Assembly: GCF_019352895.1 (NCBI RefSeq)
Contig: NZ_JAAAFX010000008.1
Coordinates: 147,026-211,025, forward strand
Reading direction: 5' to 3'
DNA: 64,000 nucleotides
Source of the DNA: Variovorax boronicumulans
GTDB lineage: Bacteria; Pseudomonadota; Gammaproteobacteria; Burkholderiales; Burkholderiaceae_C
Of this stretch, positions 24,859 to 33,386 are shown piece after piece. The notes under the pieces are model-generated. The model was not told the origin of the DNA and made no database searches. It was given only the letters and a program-made list of their open reading frames with translations. Both the position numbers and the translations under genes were made by a program. How positions within the stretch are numbered: position 1 is the first letter of the stretch; every line of letters begins with the position of its first letter.

Positions 24859-25602
24859 TCAGGCGGTGGGCGGGCGGCGCAGCGCGGCCGTGACCTCGCC
24901 GGTCAGGCGCGCGAACTCGGGCGTGGCGCGCAGCTCGGGCGCGCGCGGAAAGGCGAAGGGCACGTCGATCACCTCGAGGATGCGGCCGGGCCGCGGCGAC
25001 ATCACGATCACGCGGTTCGACAAATACACCGCCTCGTGCACGTTGTGCGTGACCAGCACACCGGTGAAGCCGGCCTGCTGCCACATCGCCGACAGTTCTT
25101 CCTGCAGGACGTCGCGCGTGAGTTCGTCGACCGCCGCCAGCGGCTCGTCGAGCAGCAGCAGGCCGGGGCGCAGCGCCAGCGCGCGGGCCAGCGAGAGCCG
25201 CATGCGCATGCCGCCCGAGAGCTGGTGCGGATACGACTGCTCGAAGCCGGCCAGGCCCACCAGCGCCAGCGCTTCGGCGGCGCGCGGCCGGTAGTCCTCG
25301 GGCTTGTGGCCTTCGAGCTCCATCAGCAGCTGTGCGTTGCGCTCGACGGTGCGCCAGGGCAGCAGCGCCGCTTCCTGGAACACGAAGGCGGTCTCGGTGT
25401 CGGCGGGCCGCCGGCAGGCACCGGTGCTGGTGGCGATCAGGCCCGCGACGATGCGCAGCAGCGTCGACTTGCCGCAGCCCGAGGGCCCGACGATCGACAC
25501 GAACTCGCCGGCCCGCAGATCGAAGTCGATCGCGCCCAGCGCCTGCAGGCCGCTGTCGAAGCGCTTGGAAACGCCCCTGAGCTCGACGGCGGCGCCGCTC
25601 AT
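24859..25602 (-). CDS. ABC transporter ATPase (SsuB/TauB type)
   Basis: This 247-residue ATPase has Walker A GPSGCGKSTLLRI, a Q-loop region FVFQEAALLPWRTV, the signature LSGGMRMRLSLARAL and Walker B LLLLDEPLAAVD. The pattern LPWRTV is typical of the SsuB/TauB group. The start MSGAAVELRG overlaps the binding-protein stop by 4 bp (ATGA), showing translational coupling. It powers the permease encoded just downstream. Confidence 0.94.
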   Translation of the reverse strand: MSGAAVELRGVSKRFDSGLQALGAIDFDLRAGEFVSIVGPSGCGKSTLLRIVAGLIATSTGACRRPADTETAFVFQEAALLPWRTVERNAQLLMELEGHKPEDYRPRAAEALALVGLAGFEQSYPHQLSGGMRMRLSLARALALRPGLLLLDEPLAAVDELTRDVLQEELSAMWQQAGFTGVLVTHNVHEAVYLSNRVIVMSPRPGRILEVIDVPFAFPRAPELRATPEFARLTGEVTAALRRPPTA

Positions 25603-26573
25603 GATCCGCAGCCGGGCACCAGCGTGCGGTCGTAGGCCTGCTTCTCGTTGAAGTTGGCGGGCAGGAAGGCCACGCTGCGCAGCTGGGTCGCCAGCTCGGT
25701 CCAGCGCGCGTCGTTCATGCAGCCGATTTTGCCGAGGTCGTGCGAGATCAGCTTCTCGATCATTTCCTTGTTGGCCGCGTCGTACACGGCCGGCGAGATC
25801 TGCTTGTTCATCTCCAACAGCATCGGCTTGATGCCCGAAGGGTTGTGCACGAAGTTGCTCCAGCCCTTCTGCACCGCGGCGAGGGTTGCCTTCACCAGCG
25901 CCGGGTTCTTCTGGATCATCTCGTCGGTGGTGAAGAGCACGTTGTAGGGCCGGTAGCCCAGCGACGCGAGCGAGATCGACTGCACGGCGATGCCGGCTTC
26001 TTCCATGCGCGCCGGCAGGTAGAGCGAGTAGCCCTGCTGCACCATCCTGGCGTCGTTGCGGAACAGGCTCAGGTCGCCGCTGACCGGGATCTCGCGCGTG
26101 TTCGCGAGCTTGTACTGCTTCTTGGTCCACTCCCAGTAGGCATTGCCGATGTTGACCGCGAAGGTGCGGCCCTGCAGGTCGGCGATGCCCTTCACGGCCG
26201 GGTCGGCGTGGTAGACCAGGGCGTAGGGCACGTGGTCGAGGTGCGCGAACACCGCGCGCACCGGCGCGCCGCGCAGCCGGGCCAGCATCACGTCGTCGGC
26301 ATTGCCGATGCCGAACTCGGCCTGGCCCGAGGCGACCTGCGGGATCGTCTGGATCTTCGGGCCGCCCTGCAGCACGCTGATCCTGATGCCGGCCTCGGCG
26401 CCGAGCTTGTCCTGCTGCGCCTGCCAGTAGCCGGCCTGGTCGGGCTGCGCGAACCAGTTGGTGAGGATGCGCACGGGCTTGGCTTCCTGGGCGGCGGCGG
26501 TCAGCGCGGCACCCAGCGAAGTGGCGACCAGGGCCATCGCCAGAGCGGTGCGGCGGAAGAAGGTGGCGGTCAT
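25599..26573 (-). CDS. NMT1/SsuA-like periplasmic binding protein
   Basis: The 324-residue protein has a signal peptide (MTATFFRRTALAMALVATS, cleavage near AAAQE) and the NMT1/THI5-like fold, with LTNWFAQPDQAGYWQA near the mature N-terminus and GQAEFGIGNADDVMLAR. Its ligand is unknown; the family binds aromatic or aliphatic sulfonates, pyrimidines and other small organics. It comes 38 bp after the sulfotransferase-like gene and overlaps the ATPase gene. Confidence 0.9.
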   Translation of the reverse strand: MTATFFRRTALAMALVATSLGAALTAAAQEAKPVRILTNWFAQPDQAGYWQAQQDKLGAEAGIRISVLQGGPKIQTIPQVASGQAEFGIGNADDVMLARLRGAPVRAVFAHLDHVPYALVYHADPAVKGIADLQGRTFAVNIGNAYWEWTKKQYKLANTREIPVSGDLSLFRNDARMVQQGYSLYLPARMEEAGIAVQSISLASLGYRPYNVLFTTDEMIQKNPALVKATLAAVQKGWSNFVHNPSGIKPMLLEMNKQISPAVYDAANKEMIEKLISHDLGKIGCMNDARWTELATQLRSVAFLPANFNEKQAYDRTLVPGCGS

Positions 26574-26611
26574 GGGATGTCCTGAAAGAAAGAGAGAGGA
26601 TCGGGGAACGT

Positions 26612-27727
26612 TCAGGCCCGGAGCCAGGGCAGCTGGTCGGCCGAATAGCGCCAGGTCTGGAACACGCTGTTCAAGCGGCCGGGGCCGGTCTTGCGGGCCG
26701 CCGCATCGGGGTATTCGGCGAACCACGGCAGGATGTATTCCCACACCACTTCGCCTTCGGGATTCACCTCGAACAGGCGCCCGGTGGCCGACTCGGTGAT
26801 GTGCGTGTTGCCGTTCCACAGCCGCTGCGCATTGCCCATGAAGGCCGTGTAGAAGGCGTTGACCATCTCGTCGGCATAGGCCCAGACGATGCGGTTGTCC
26901 GTCGGGTCGATCTCGAGCACGCGCGAGAACGCGACATGCGCGCCGCTGCGGAAATTGCCGTTGTCGAAGGCCAGGATGTGGCCGTTGGGCAGGGCCTGCG
27001 GCGCATGCTGGTGCGACACCACGCTGGGCGGGATGTGCAGCGCGACCGCGCCGCTGGCCTTGTCGACGCCGATGATGCCGGCGGTGGTGCGCAGGCTCAT
27101 CAGCACGCGGCCCTGGGCGTCGACGTCGAGCCCGTTGACCAGCGGCCAGTGGTAGCGGCCGAAGCCGGGGTGGATCGGGAAGTCCTCCGGCTGCAGGTGC
27201 TCCCACGACTTCCACTCCCAGACCAGCTCACCGGCGCGGTTCACCTCGCGGATCACGTCGCCGTACATGGTTTCGTCCGCGCCATGGGCCGTGCCGCCGG
27301 GCACGCGCTCGGCGAAGCCCGCGGGCACCGGCGCGCAGGCCGCGTACAGCAGGTGGCCGTTGGCCAGCCACTTGGCGTCGTGGTGGTGGGCCGGGTCCTC
27401 GTAGTGCCAGACCACCTCGCCCGCGGGCGTGACCTCGGAGAAATCGCCGCCGTGCCACATCGACCAGGCGGCGTAGAGATCGGGCGAATGCGCATGGTTG
27501 CCGTTGTAGCCCAGGTTGCCGTTCGGCAGGATCACCGCATGGCGCCCGGCGCGCAGCGGCATCTTCCAGTGGTGGACCACCGCGCCGTCGATGCCGACCA
27601 GGTAGACGTGGCCGTCGGCCGTCTGCGGCGCGATCAGCGTGTAGCCGCCGGCCGAAGCCGCCGGGTCGTGGGCGATGAGGCCGACGCCGCGGCGGCGTTG
27701 GGTGACTTGGTCAACGGTGGTGGTCAA
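26612..27727 (-). CDS. Arylsulfotransferase-like (ASST) beta-propeller protein, cytoplasmic
   Basis: The 371-residue protein contains repeated propeller blades with W-x-Y/W endings (GEVVWHYEDP, GELVWEWKSW, NRIVWAYADE, GEVVWEYILP) and many conserved histidines (HHWKMP, NGNHAHSPD, SHQHAPQALPNGH). These fit the arylsulfotransferase group. Bacterial ASST moves sulfate between phenolic compounds without PAPS, normally in the periplasm. This one has no signal peptide, so it should act in the cytoplasm. It leads the operon for a SsuABC-like importer and a dioxygenase, which hints at uptake and desulfation of aromatic sulfate or sulfonate. The catalytic histidine cannot be assigned by eye. Confidence 0.75.
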   Translation of the reverse strand: MTTTVDQVTQRRRGVGLIAHDPAASAGGYTLIAPQTADGHVYLVGIDGAVVHHWKMPLRAGRHAVILPNGNLGYNGNHAHSPDLYAAWSMWHGGDFSEVTPAGEVVWHYEDPAHHHDAKWLANGHLLYAACAPVPAGFAERVPGGTAHGADETMYGDVIREVNRAGELVWEWKSWEHLQPEDFPIHPGFGRYHWPLVNGLDVDAQGRVLMSLRTTAGIIGVDKASGAVALHIPPSVVSHQHAPQALPNGHILAFDNGNFRSGAHVAFSRVLEIDPTDNRIVWAYADEMVNAFYTAFMGNAQRLWNGNTHITESATGRLFEVNPEGEVVWEYILPWFAEYPDAAARKTGPGRLNSVFQTWRYSADQLPWLRA

Positions 27728-27822
27728 GGCGGCTCCTGAAGAAGGGGGCAGGCCGCGCGCTGCGGCCTGGGTCTGGAGCGGAATCTAGGCCTTTGCGTCC
27801 GTCTGGAAAATCTGATTCTTTT

Positions 27823-27845
27823 GAACAGCGCGTTCGGAAATTCCG
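27823..27845. promoter_or_regulatory. Inverted repeats at the LysR/sulfotransferase divergent promoter
   Basis: GAAC-N5-GTTC (27823-27835) overlaps CGGAA-A-TTCCG (27835-27845) just before the LysR start. The 130-bp spacer between the divergent genes is the natural place for a LysR operator. The repeats are short, so assignment is tentative. Confidence 0.4.
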
Positions 27846-27857
27846 TACAGTTTGCGG

Positions 27858-28811
27858 ATGGCCGCCATTTCCCAGTCCTTCCGCTGTTTCGACGAGGTCG
27901 CGCGACGCGGCTCCATCCGCAAGGCGTCCGACTCGCTGCACCTCACGCCCGCCGCGGTGCACCAGCAGATCCTCAACCTCGAGGAGCAGGTCGGCACCCC
28001 GCTGTTCGAGCGGCTGCCGCGCGGCATGCAGCTGACCAACGCGGGCGAGATCATGGTCGCCGCGGTGCGCCGCAGCCAGCGCGACTTCGACAGCGCGCTG
28101 GCCCACATCGAAGACCTGCGCGCGCTGCGGCGCGGCCACGTCAGCCTGGCGGTGTCGCATTCGTCGGCCGAGCAGCTGGTGCCCGACGTGATCGAGATCG
28201 CGATGCAGCGCTACCCCGGCGTGACCTACAGCGTGCGCTCGGGCAGCGGCGAGAACATCCTCAGGTGGGTGGCCACCGGCGAGGCCGACATCGGCTTCTG
28301 CCTGCGCCGCAAGCCGCCGCCGGGCGTGGAAGAGGTGCGCGGCTTTCCGCAGCAGCTGGGCCTGGTCACGCCGCCCGACCATGCGCTCACGCAGCTGGGC
28401 CGAGCGCCGCGGCTGCGCGACTGCCTCGACCATCCGCTGATCCTCATGACGCCCGACACGGAGCTGCGCGCCATGGTCGACCAGATCGACCACCGCGAAC
28501 ACCGCAAGGCCCGGCCGCTGGTCGAGACCAGTTCGGTCGCGATGGTGCGGCGCCTGGTGCGCGGCGGCACCGGCATCGGCTTCCTGATTCCCGAGAACGT
28601 GGCCGAGGACGTGGCGGCCGGCACGCTGGTGTGGCAGGGCCTGGCGGACGCGGCGGCCTGGTCGGCCGACTGCCTCTACCAGCGCAGCGGCCAGACCACC
28701 ACCGTCGCGATGGGCATGTTCCTGGAATTCCTGGAGGTGCAGCTCACGGCCATCGGCAAGCGCTTCGAGGGCGCGGGCTCGCCGCTGGCGGCAGCCCGGT
28801 TCGCGGTCTAG
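27858..28811 (+). CDS. LysR-family regulator, divergent from the importer operon
   Basis: The 317-residue product has the LysR helix-turn-helix (SFRCFDEVARRGSIRKASDS, LTPAAVHQQILNLEE) and a substrate-binding domain. The HPLILMTPDTELR and GGTGIGFLIPEN stretches are of the kind seen in regulators of aromatic or sulfur metabolism. The ATG at 27858 was preferred to an in-frame TTG 6 bp earlier. It is divergent from the sulfotransferase/ABC/dioxygenase operon and so is its likely activator. Confidence 0.9.
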   Translation: MAAISQSFRCFDEVARRGSIRKASDSLHLTPAAVHQQILNLEEQVGTPLFERLPRGMQLTNAGEIMVAAVRRSQRDFDSALAHIEDLRALRRGHVSLAVSHSSAEQLVPDVIEIAMQRYPGVTYSVRSGSGENILRWVATGEADIGFCLRRKPPPGVEEVRGFPQQLGLVTPPDHALTQLGRAPRLRDCLDHPLILMTPDTELRAMVDQIDHREHRKARPLVETSSVAMVRRLVRGGTGIGFLIPENVAEDVAAGTLVWQGLADAAAWSADCLYQRSGQTTTVAMGMFLEFLEVQLTAIGKRFEGAGSPLAAARFAV

Positions 28812-28858
28812 CGGACGGCTACGATCCCTGGCAGCCCCGCCCACACCACCCGAGCCCC

Positions 28859-29761
28859 ATGACCGATCGCAAGAGCCACCTCGACACCCGTGCCACGACC
28901 CTGCTGGTGGCCTGCTGCGCCTTCTGGGGGCTGCAGCAAATCCTGATCAAGACCACGGTCACCGAGGTGCCGCCGATGTGGCAGGCCACCTTGCGCATGT
29001 GCGGCGCGGTCGCGCTGCTGTGGCTGTGGTGCCTGGCGCGCGGCGTGAAGCTGTTCGAGCGCGACGGCACCTTGTGGAGCGGGCTGCTGGTGGGCGCGCT
29101 GTTCGCGGGCGAGTTCCTCTGCATCTACACCGGGCTGCAGTACACGACGGCCTCGCGGCTCACGGTCTTCCTCTACTGCTCGCCCTTCGTGGTGGCGGTG
29201 CTGCTGCCGCGCTTCGTGCCGGCCGAGCGGCTGCACGGCGTGCAGTGGGCCGGGCTCGCGCTGGCCTTCGCGGGCGTGCTGTTCGCGTTCAGCGAGAGCT
29301 TCACCCACGCCGCCAGCCCGACGCAGCTGCGCGGCGACGCGCTGGCGCTGCTGGCCGGCCTGCTCTGGGGCCTGACCACGCTCACGCTGCGCACCACGAA
29401 GATGGCCACCGCCAGTGCGGAGAAGGCGCTGTTCTATCAGATCGCGGTCACGGCCGCGGCCTCGCCGCTGATGTCGGTGCTGCTGGGCGAGACACGCGGC
29501 TGGTCGTACTCGGGCTATGCCTGGTTCTCGATCGCGCTGCAGACCGTCATCGGCGCCTTCGCCAGCTACCTGAGCTGGATGTGGCTGCTGCGGCACTACC
29601 CGGCCACGCGCATCTCTTCCTTCACCTTCCTCACGCCGCTGTTCGCGCTGGTGTTCGGCGTGGTGCTGCTGCAGGAGCCGCTGACGGTGCAGCTGGTGCT
29701 GGCACTGCTGGGGGTCGGCGTGGGCATCCTGCTGGTCAACCGCAAGGCGCGCGTCGCGTGA
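28859..29761 (+). CDS. EamA/DMT-family transporter
   Basis: The 300-residue protein has about ten membrane segments in two EamA repeats, with the typical W-G motif near the start (CCAFWGLQQILIK) and a second repeat starting LLAGLLWGLTTLTL. The family exports amino acids, metabolites or drugs; the substrate is unknown. The start MTDRKSHLD lies 48 bp after the LysR stop and its own stop overlaps the next start by 1 bp, so it may be in one unit with both neighbours. Confidence 0.9.
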   Translation: MTDRKSHLDTRATTLLVACCAFWGLQQILIKTTVTEVPPMWQATLRMCGAVALLWLWCLARGVKLFERDGTLWSGLLVGALFAGEFLCIYTGLQYTTASRLTVFLYCSPFVVAVLLPRFVPAERLHGVQWAGLALAFAGVLFAFSESFTHAASPTQLRGDALALLAGLLWGLTTLTLRTTKMATASAEKALFYQIAVTAAASPLMSVLLGETRGWSYSGYAWFSIALQTVIGAFASYLSWMWLLRHYPATRISSFTFLTPLFALVFGVVLLQEPLTVQLVLALLGVGVGILLVNRKARVA

Positions 29762-31041
29762 TGCCCGTGGCCATCACGGGCGCCCATCTCGCGACCTGGG
29801 CCATCGCGGCGCTGGCCACCGCCGCCGTGATCGTGCGGCCCGGCCGCTGGCCCGAGGCGGTGTGGGCCGTGGGCGGCGCGCTGGCGCTGGTGGGTGCGCA
29901 ACTGCTGCCCTGGCGCGAGGCGCTGCAGGCCGTGGGCAAGGGCCTGGACGTCTACCTGTTCCTGGCCGGGATGATGCTGATCTCCGAGCTCGCGCGGCGC
30001 GAGGGCCTGTTCGATTTCCTCGCGGCGCGCGCGGTGCACCATGCGCGCGGCTCGGCGCCGCGGCTGTTCTTCGGCATCTACGCGATCGGCGTGGTGGTCA
30101 CGGTCTTCATGTCGAACGACGCCACCGCGGTGGTGCTCACGCCGGCCGTCTATGCGGCCGCGAAGAAGGCCGGCGCCAGGCCCCTGCCCTACCTGCTGGC
30201 CTGCGCCTTCATCGCCAACGCGGCCAGCTTCGTGCTGCCGATCTCGAACCCGGCCAACCTGGTGATCTTCGGCGCGCACCTGCCGCCGCTGGGCGCCTGG
30301 TTCGGCCAGTTCGCGCTGGCCTCGGTGGCCTCGATCGGCGTGACCTACGTGGTGCTGCGCTGGCTGCAGCGCGATGCGCTGGCCGCCCCCATCGCGCGGG
30401 ACATCGCACAGCCCGTGCTCTCGCCGGCCGGCCGCTGGGCGGGCGCCGGCATCGCACTGGTGGCGGTGGTGCTGGTCGCGACCTCGGCGTTGGGCGGGCC
30501 GCTGGGCGCGACCACGCTGGCGGCCAGCGCGCTGGCCTGCGCCGGCGTGCTGCTGCGCGAACGCAGCGCGCCCTGGGCGCTGCTGCGCGGCGTGTCGTGG
30601 AGCGTGCTGGCGCTGGTCGCGGGCCTGTTCGTGCTGGTCGAGGGGCTGGTGCATTCGGGCCTGATCCCGCTGCTGAGCCATGCCCTGCGCGAGGCGGCAT
30701 CCGCCTCGCCCACCGGCACCGCCTTCGGCAGCGGCGCGCTGGTGGCCGTGCTGTGCAACCTGATGAACAACCTGCCGGCGGGGCTGATGGCCGGCTCGGT
30801 GCTGGCCAGCGCCGACGCCGCGCCGCTGCTGCGCAGCGCGGTCGCGATCGGCATCGACCTCGGGCCCAACCTCTCGCTCACCGGTTCGCTGGCCACGCTG
30901 CTGTGGCTGGTCGCGATCCGGCGCGAAGGCGAGAACGTCACGGCCTGGCAGTTCCTGCGCGTGGGCGCGCTCGCGATGCCGCTGGCGCTGGCGGCCGCGC
31001 TGGGCGCGCTGTACCTCCAGCACCGGCTCTGGGGCGGATGA
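29761..31041 (+). CDS. ArsB/NhaD-type ion transporter
   Basis: The 426-residue protein has about eleven hydrophobic segments and matches the ArsB/ion-transporter superfamily through FMSNDATAVVLTP and ANAASFVLPISNPANLVIFG. These features are shared by arsenite efflux pumps and related anion carriers. No arsR, arsC or arsH lies nearby, so arsenite as substrate is not certain. The start overlaps the DMT gene stop by 1 bp, and its stop overlaps the next start (ATGA). Confidence 0.85.
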   Translation: MPVAITGAHLATWAIAALATAAVIVRPGRWPEAVWAVGGALALVGAQLLPWREALQAVGKGLDVYLFLAGMMLISELARREGLFDFLAARAVHHARGSAPRLFFGIYAIGVVVTVFMSNDATAVVLTPAVYAAAKKAGARPLPYLLACAFIANAASFVLPISNPANLVIFGAHLPPLGAWFGQFALASVASIGVTYVVLRWLQRDALAAPIARDIAQPVLSPAGRWAGAGIALVAVVLVATSALGGPLGATTLAASALACAGVLLRERSAPWALLRGVSWSVLALVAGLFVLVEGLVHSGLIPLLSHALREAASASPTGTAFGSGALVAVLCNLMNNLPAGLMAGSVLASADAAPLLRSAVAIGIDLGPNLSLTGSLATLLWLVAIRREGENVTAWQFLRVGALAMPLALAAALGALYLQHRLWGG

Positions 31042-31382
31042 ACACGCTTGTCGGCCTGCTCGCGTACCTGCTGATCGGCCTCGCCGTGGCGCCGCTGCTG
31101 GTGCTCGGGCTCTACGTGCTGGCCGACCGGCTGGGCCTGCGCATCGCCGAACGCCTGCTCGATGCGCTGCTGCCGCTGCTCACGCTGCAGTGGCTGGGCG
31201 GCGGCCTGCTGAACATCGTGGGCGGGCTCGCGATTGGTGCGCTGGGGGTCTGGGCCGTCGTGCACGACGGCGGGCTCGTGGGCTGGGGGGCGGGCGCGCT
31301 GCTGGTGCCCTTCGGGCTCTGGCGCACGCTGCGGGGCGTGGGCGTGACCAGGGCCGTCATTGCACCGCGGGACCCGCCCTGA
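31038..31382 (+). CDS. Small hydrophobic membrane protein, unknown function
   Basis: This 114-residue protein has three or four hydrophobic segments (VGLLAYLLIGLAVAPLLVLG, WLGGGLLNIVGGLAIGALGV, VGWGAGALLVPFGL) and a basic C-terminus. The ATG overlaps the transporter stop by 4 bp, so translation is coupled and a role with the ArsB-like transporter is plausible. I recognise no family. Confidence 0.6.
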   Translation: MNTLVGLLAYLLIGLAVAPLLVLGLYVLADRLGLRIAERLLDALLPLLTLQWLGGGLLNIVGGLAIGALGVWAVVHDGGLVGWGAGALLVPFGLWRTLRGVGVTRAVIAPRDPP

Positions 31383-31413
31383 ACGTTCGCCCCGGCTCCC
31401 GCAGAATCGCGCC

Positions 31414-32328
31414 ATGCAATTCCAGCCCATCCTAGACCAGATCAACGAAGAGATCCGCCCGCTGCTGGGCCAGGCCGGCACCGTGGCCAGCTACATCCCG
31501 GCGCTGGCGCGCGTGCCGGCCGCGCAGTTCGGCATCGCGCTGCGCACCTGCGACGGGCAACAGGCCGCGGCGGGCGATGCGGCCGTGCCCTTCTCGATCC
31601 AGAGCGTGTCCAAGCTCTTCACGCTGACGCTGGCGATGCAGCACATGGGCGAAGCGCTCTGGCAGCGCATCGGCCGCGAGCCCTCGGGCAACCCCTTCAA
31701 CTCGCTGGTGCAGCTGGAGAACGAACAGGGCAAGCCGCGCAACCCCTTCATCAATGCGGGCGCCATCGCGGTGGCCGACCGCCTGTTGAGCCACGGCGAC
31801 GCGCAGCGCGACATCCTCGCGCTGATGACCAGCCTGGCCGGCGAGCCGATCGCCTTCGACGAGGAAGTGGCGGCCTCGGAGGCCGCCACCGGTTTTCGCA
31901 ACATCGCGCTGGCCAACTTCATGAAGAGCTTCGGCAAGATCGACCACCCGGTCGACGCGGTGCTCGACGTCTACTTCCACCAGTGCGCGCTGCGCATGAG
32001 CTGCACGCAGCTCGCGCGCGCCGCGGCCTTCCTGTGCCGCGACGGCGCGCATCCGCAGGACGGCCTGCCCGCGATCACCTCGGAACGCCAGACGCGCCGC
32101 ATCAATGCGCTGATGCTGACCTGCGGCACCTACGACGCGGCCGGCGACGTGGCCTTCTCGATCGGCCTGCCCTGCAAGAGCGGCGTGGGCGGCGGCATCG
32201 TCGCGGTGGTGCCCGACCGGCTCACGCTGGCCGTGTGGTCGCCCGCGCTCGACGCGACGGGCAATTCGCTGCTGGGCATGAAGGCGCTGGAACTGTTCGT
32301 GGCCAAGACGGGGCTGTCGGTGTTCTGA
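31414..32328 (+). CDS. glsA: Glutaminase
   Basis: This 304-residue enzyme hydrolyses glutamine to glutamate and ammonia in the cytoplasm. It belongs to the serine-dependent beta-lactamase-like glutaminase family: catalytic S-x-x-K in IQSVSKLFTL (near residue 68), NAGAIAVADRL, and GLPCKSGVGGGI near the C-terminus. Length matches E. coli GlsA/GlsB at about 308. The last 199 bp are overlapped on the other strand by the epimerase-like gene. Confidence 0.96.
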   Translation: MQFQPILDQINEEIRPLLGQAGTVASYIPALARVPAAQFGIALRTCDGQQAAAGDAAVPFSIQSVSKLFTLTLAMQHMGEALWQRIGREPSGNPFNSLVQLENEQGKPRNPFINAGAIAVADRLLSHGDAQRDILALMTSLAGEPIAFDEEVAASEAATGFRNIALANFMKSFGKIDHPVDAVLDVYFHQCALRMSCTQLARAAAFLCRDGAHPQDGLPAITSERQTRRINALMLTCGTYDAAGDVAFSIGLPCKSGVGGGIVAVVPDRLTLAVWSPALDATGNSLLGMKALELFVAKTGLSVF

Positions 32329-33290
32329 GCGCCCAGGCAGCCCATGCCTTCCAGCGCGGCCTCGACCGCCGCATCGAGCGGCGTGTGCGGCTCGTGGCCC
32401 AGGAAGGCGAGCAGCCTCGCGTTGTCCATGGCCACGGGCGTGCGCCACAGGTAGCGCATCTCGCGCAGCTCGCGGAAGGTGGTGACGAAGGGTGAGGCCA
32501 GCGTGAGCAGCCACCACGGAAAGGCCGACACCCGCACCGCGGTGCCCAGGCGCCGGGCCGCGACGCGGCGGATGGCTTCGGCCATGCGCGTGCCGTCGGC
32601 GTCCCAGTGGCCCGCCATGTGGAAGCGCGCGAAGGCCGGCAGCCGGTCGCGCCGCGCCAGCAGTTCGACCATGGTGCGCGCCACGTCGGGCAGGTAGGAC
32701 CACTGGTGGCCGACGCCACGGCGGCCCGGATCGCTCACGGCGCGCAGCGGCCGGCCCGGCTTCACCAGCCCCTGCGAGAACCAGTTGTTGCCGGCGCGCG
32801 GCCCGAAGAAGTCGCCGGCGCGCACGATCAGCACGCGCGCGCCCTCGCGGCTCGCGGCCTCGAGGCGCCGCTCCATCTCGACGCGGATCGCGCCCTTGCG
32901 CGTGCGCGGGTGCTGCGGCGCATCCTCGGCCAGCAGCGGGAAGGCGTCGAGGCCGTAGTTGTAGACCGTGCCGGGCAGCACCAGCGTGGCGCCCTCGGCC
33001 TTCGCCGCGGCAATGCTGTGGTCGAGCATCGGCAGCACCCGCTTCGCCCAGCCGCGATAGCCCGGCGGGTTCACCGCGTGCACGATCACCGCACAACCCA
33101 CGGCGGCGCGGCGCACGGCCTGCGCGTCCATCGCGTCGCCGGCGATCCAGCGGATGCCCTCGCGCTCTTCTTCGGCCGCGCCGCGCCGCAGCGCGCGCAC
33201 CTGCCAGCCCGCGTCGCGCAGCTGGCGCGCCACCTCGCCGCCGATGCCGCCGGTGGCGCCCAGGACCAGGACCGTGTCGTTGCTTGCCAT
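32130..33290 (-). CDS. NAD-dependent epimerase/dehydratase-like (SDR) protein with antisense C-terminal extension
   Basis: The 386-residue frame starts with an extended-SDR Rossmann fold (VLVLGATGGIGGEVARQL) and continues with VIVHAVNPPG, a variant region VLPGTVYNYGLDAFP and a final domain ending AALEGMGCL near residue 320. The closing 66 residues (from GAQNTDSPV) are encoded antisense to the end of glsA and look like non-family sequence, so the usual stop seems lost. Proteins of this group modify nucleotide sugars, quinones or other metabolites; the substrate is unknown. The divergent LysR gene starts 96 bp away and may regulate it. Confidence 0.8.
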   Translation of the reverse strand: MASNDTVLVLGATGGIGGEVARQLRDAGWQVRALRRGAAEEEREGIRWIAGDAMDAQAVRRAAVGCAVIVHAVNPPGYRGWAKRVLPMLDHSIAAAKAEGATLVLPGTVYNYGLDAFPLLAEDAPQHPRTRKGAIRVEMERRLEAASREGARVLIVRAGDFFGPRAGNNWFSQGLVKPGRPLRAVSDPGRRGVGHQWSYLPDVARTMVELLARRDRLPAFARFHMAGHWDADGTRMAEAIRRVAARRLGTAVRVSAFPWWLLTLASPFVTTFRELREMRYLWRTPVAMDNARLLAFLGHEPHTPLDAAVEAALEGMGCLGAQNTDSPVLATNSSSAFMPSSELPVASSAGDHTASVSRSGTTATMPPPTPLLQGRPIEKATSPAAS

Positions 33291-33386
33291 GAAATGCTCC
33301 TGAAAGCGTTGTCGATGGAAGAATTCTGGGCCGCTGTGGGTTCCATGGGAATTGCCGGACAGGGTGCAGCAGCTATACATTTTCGT

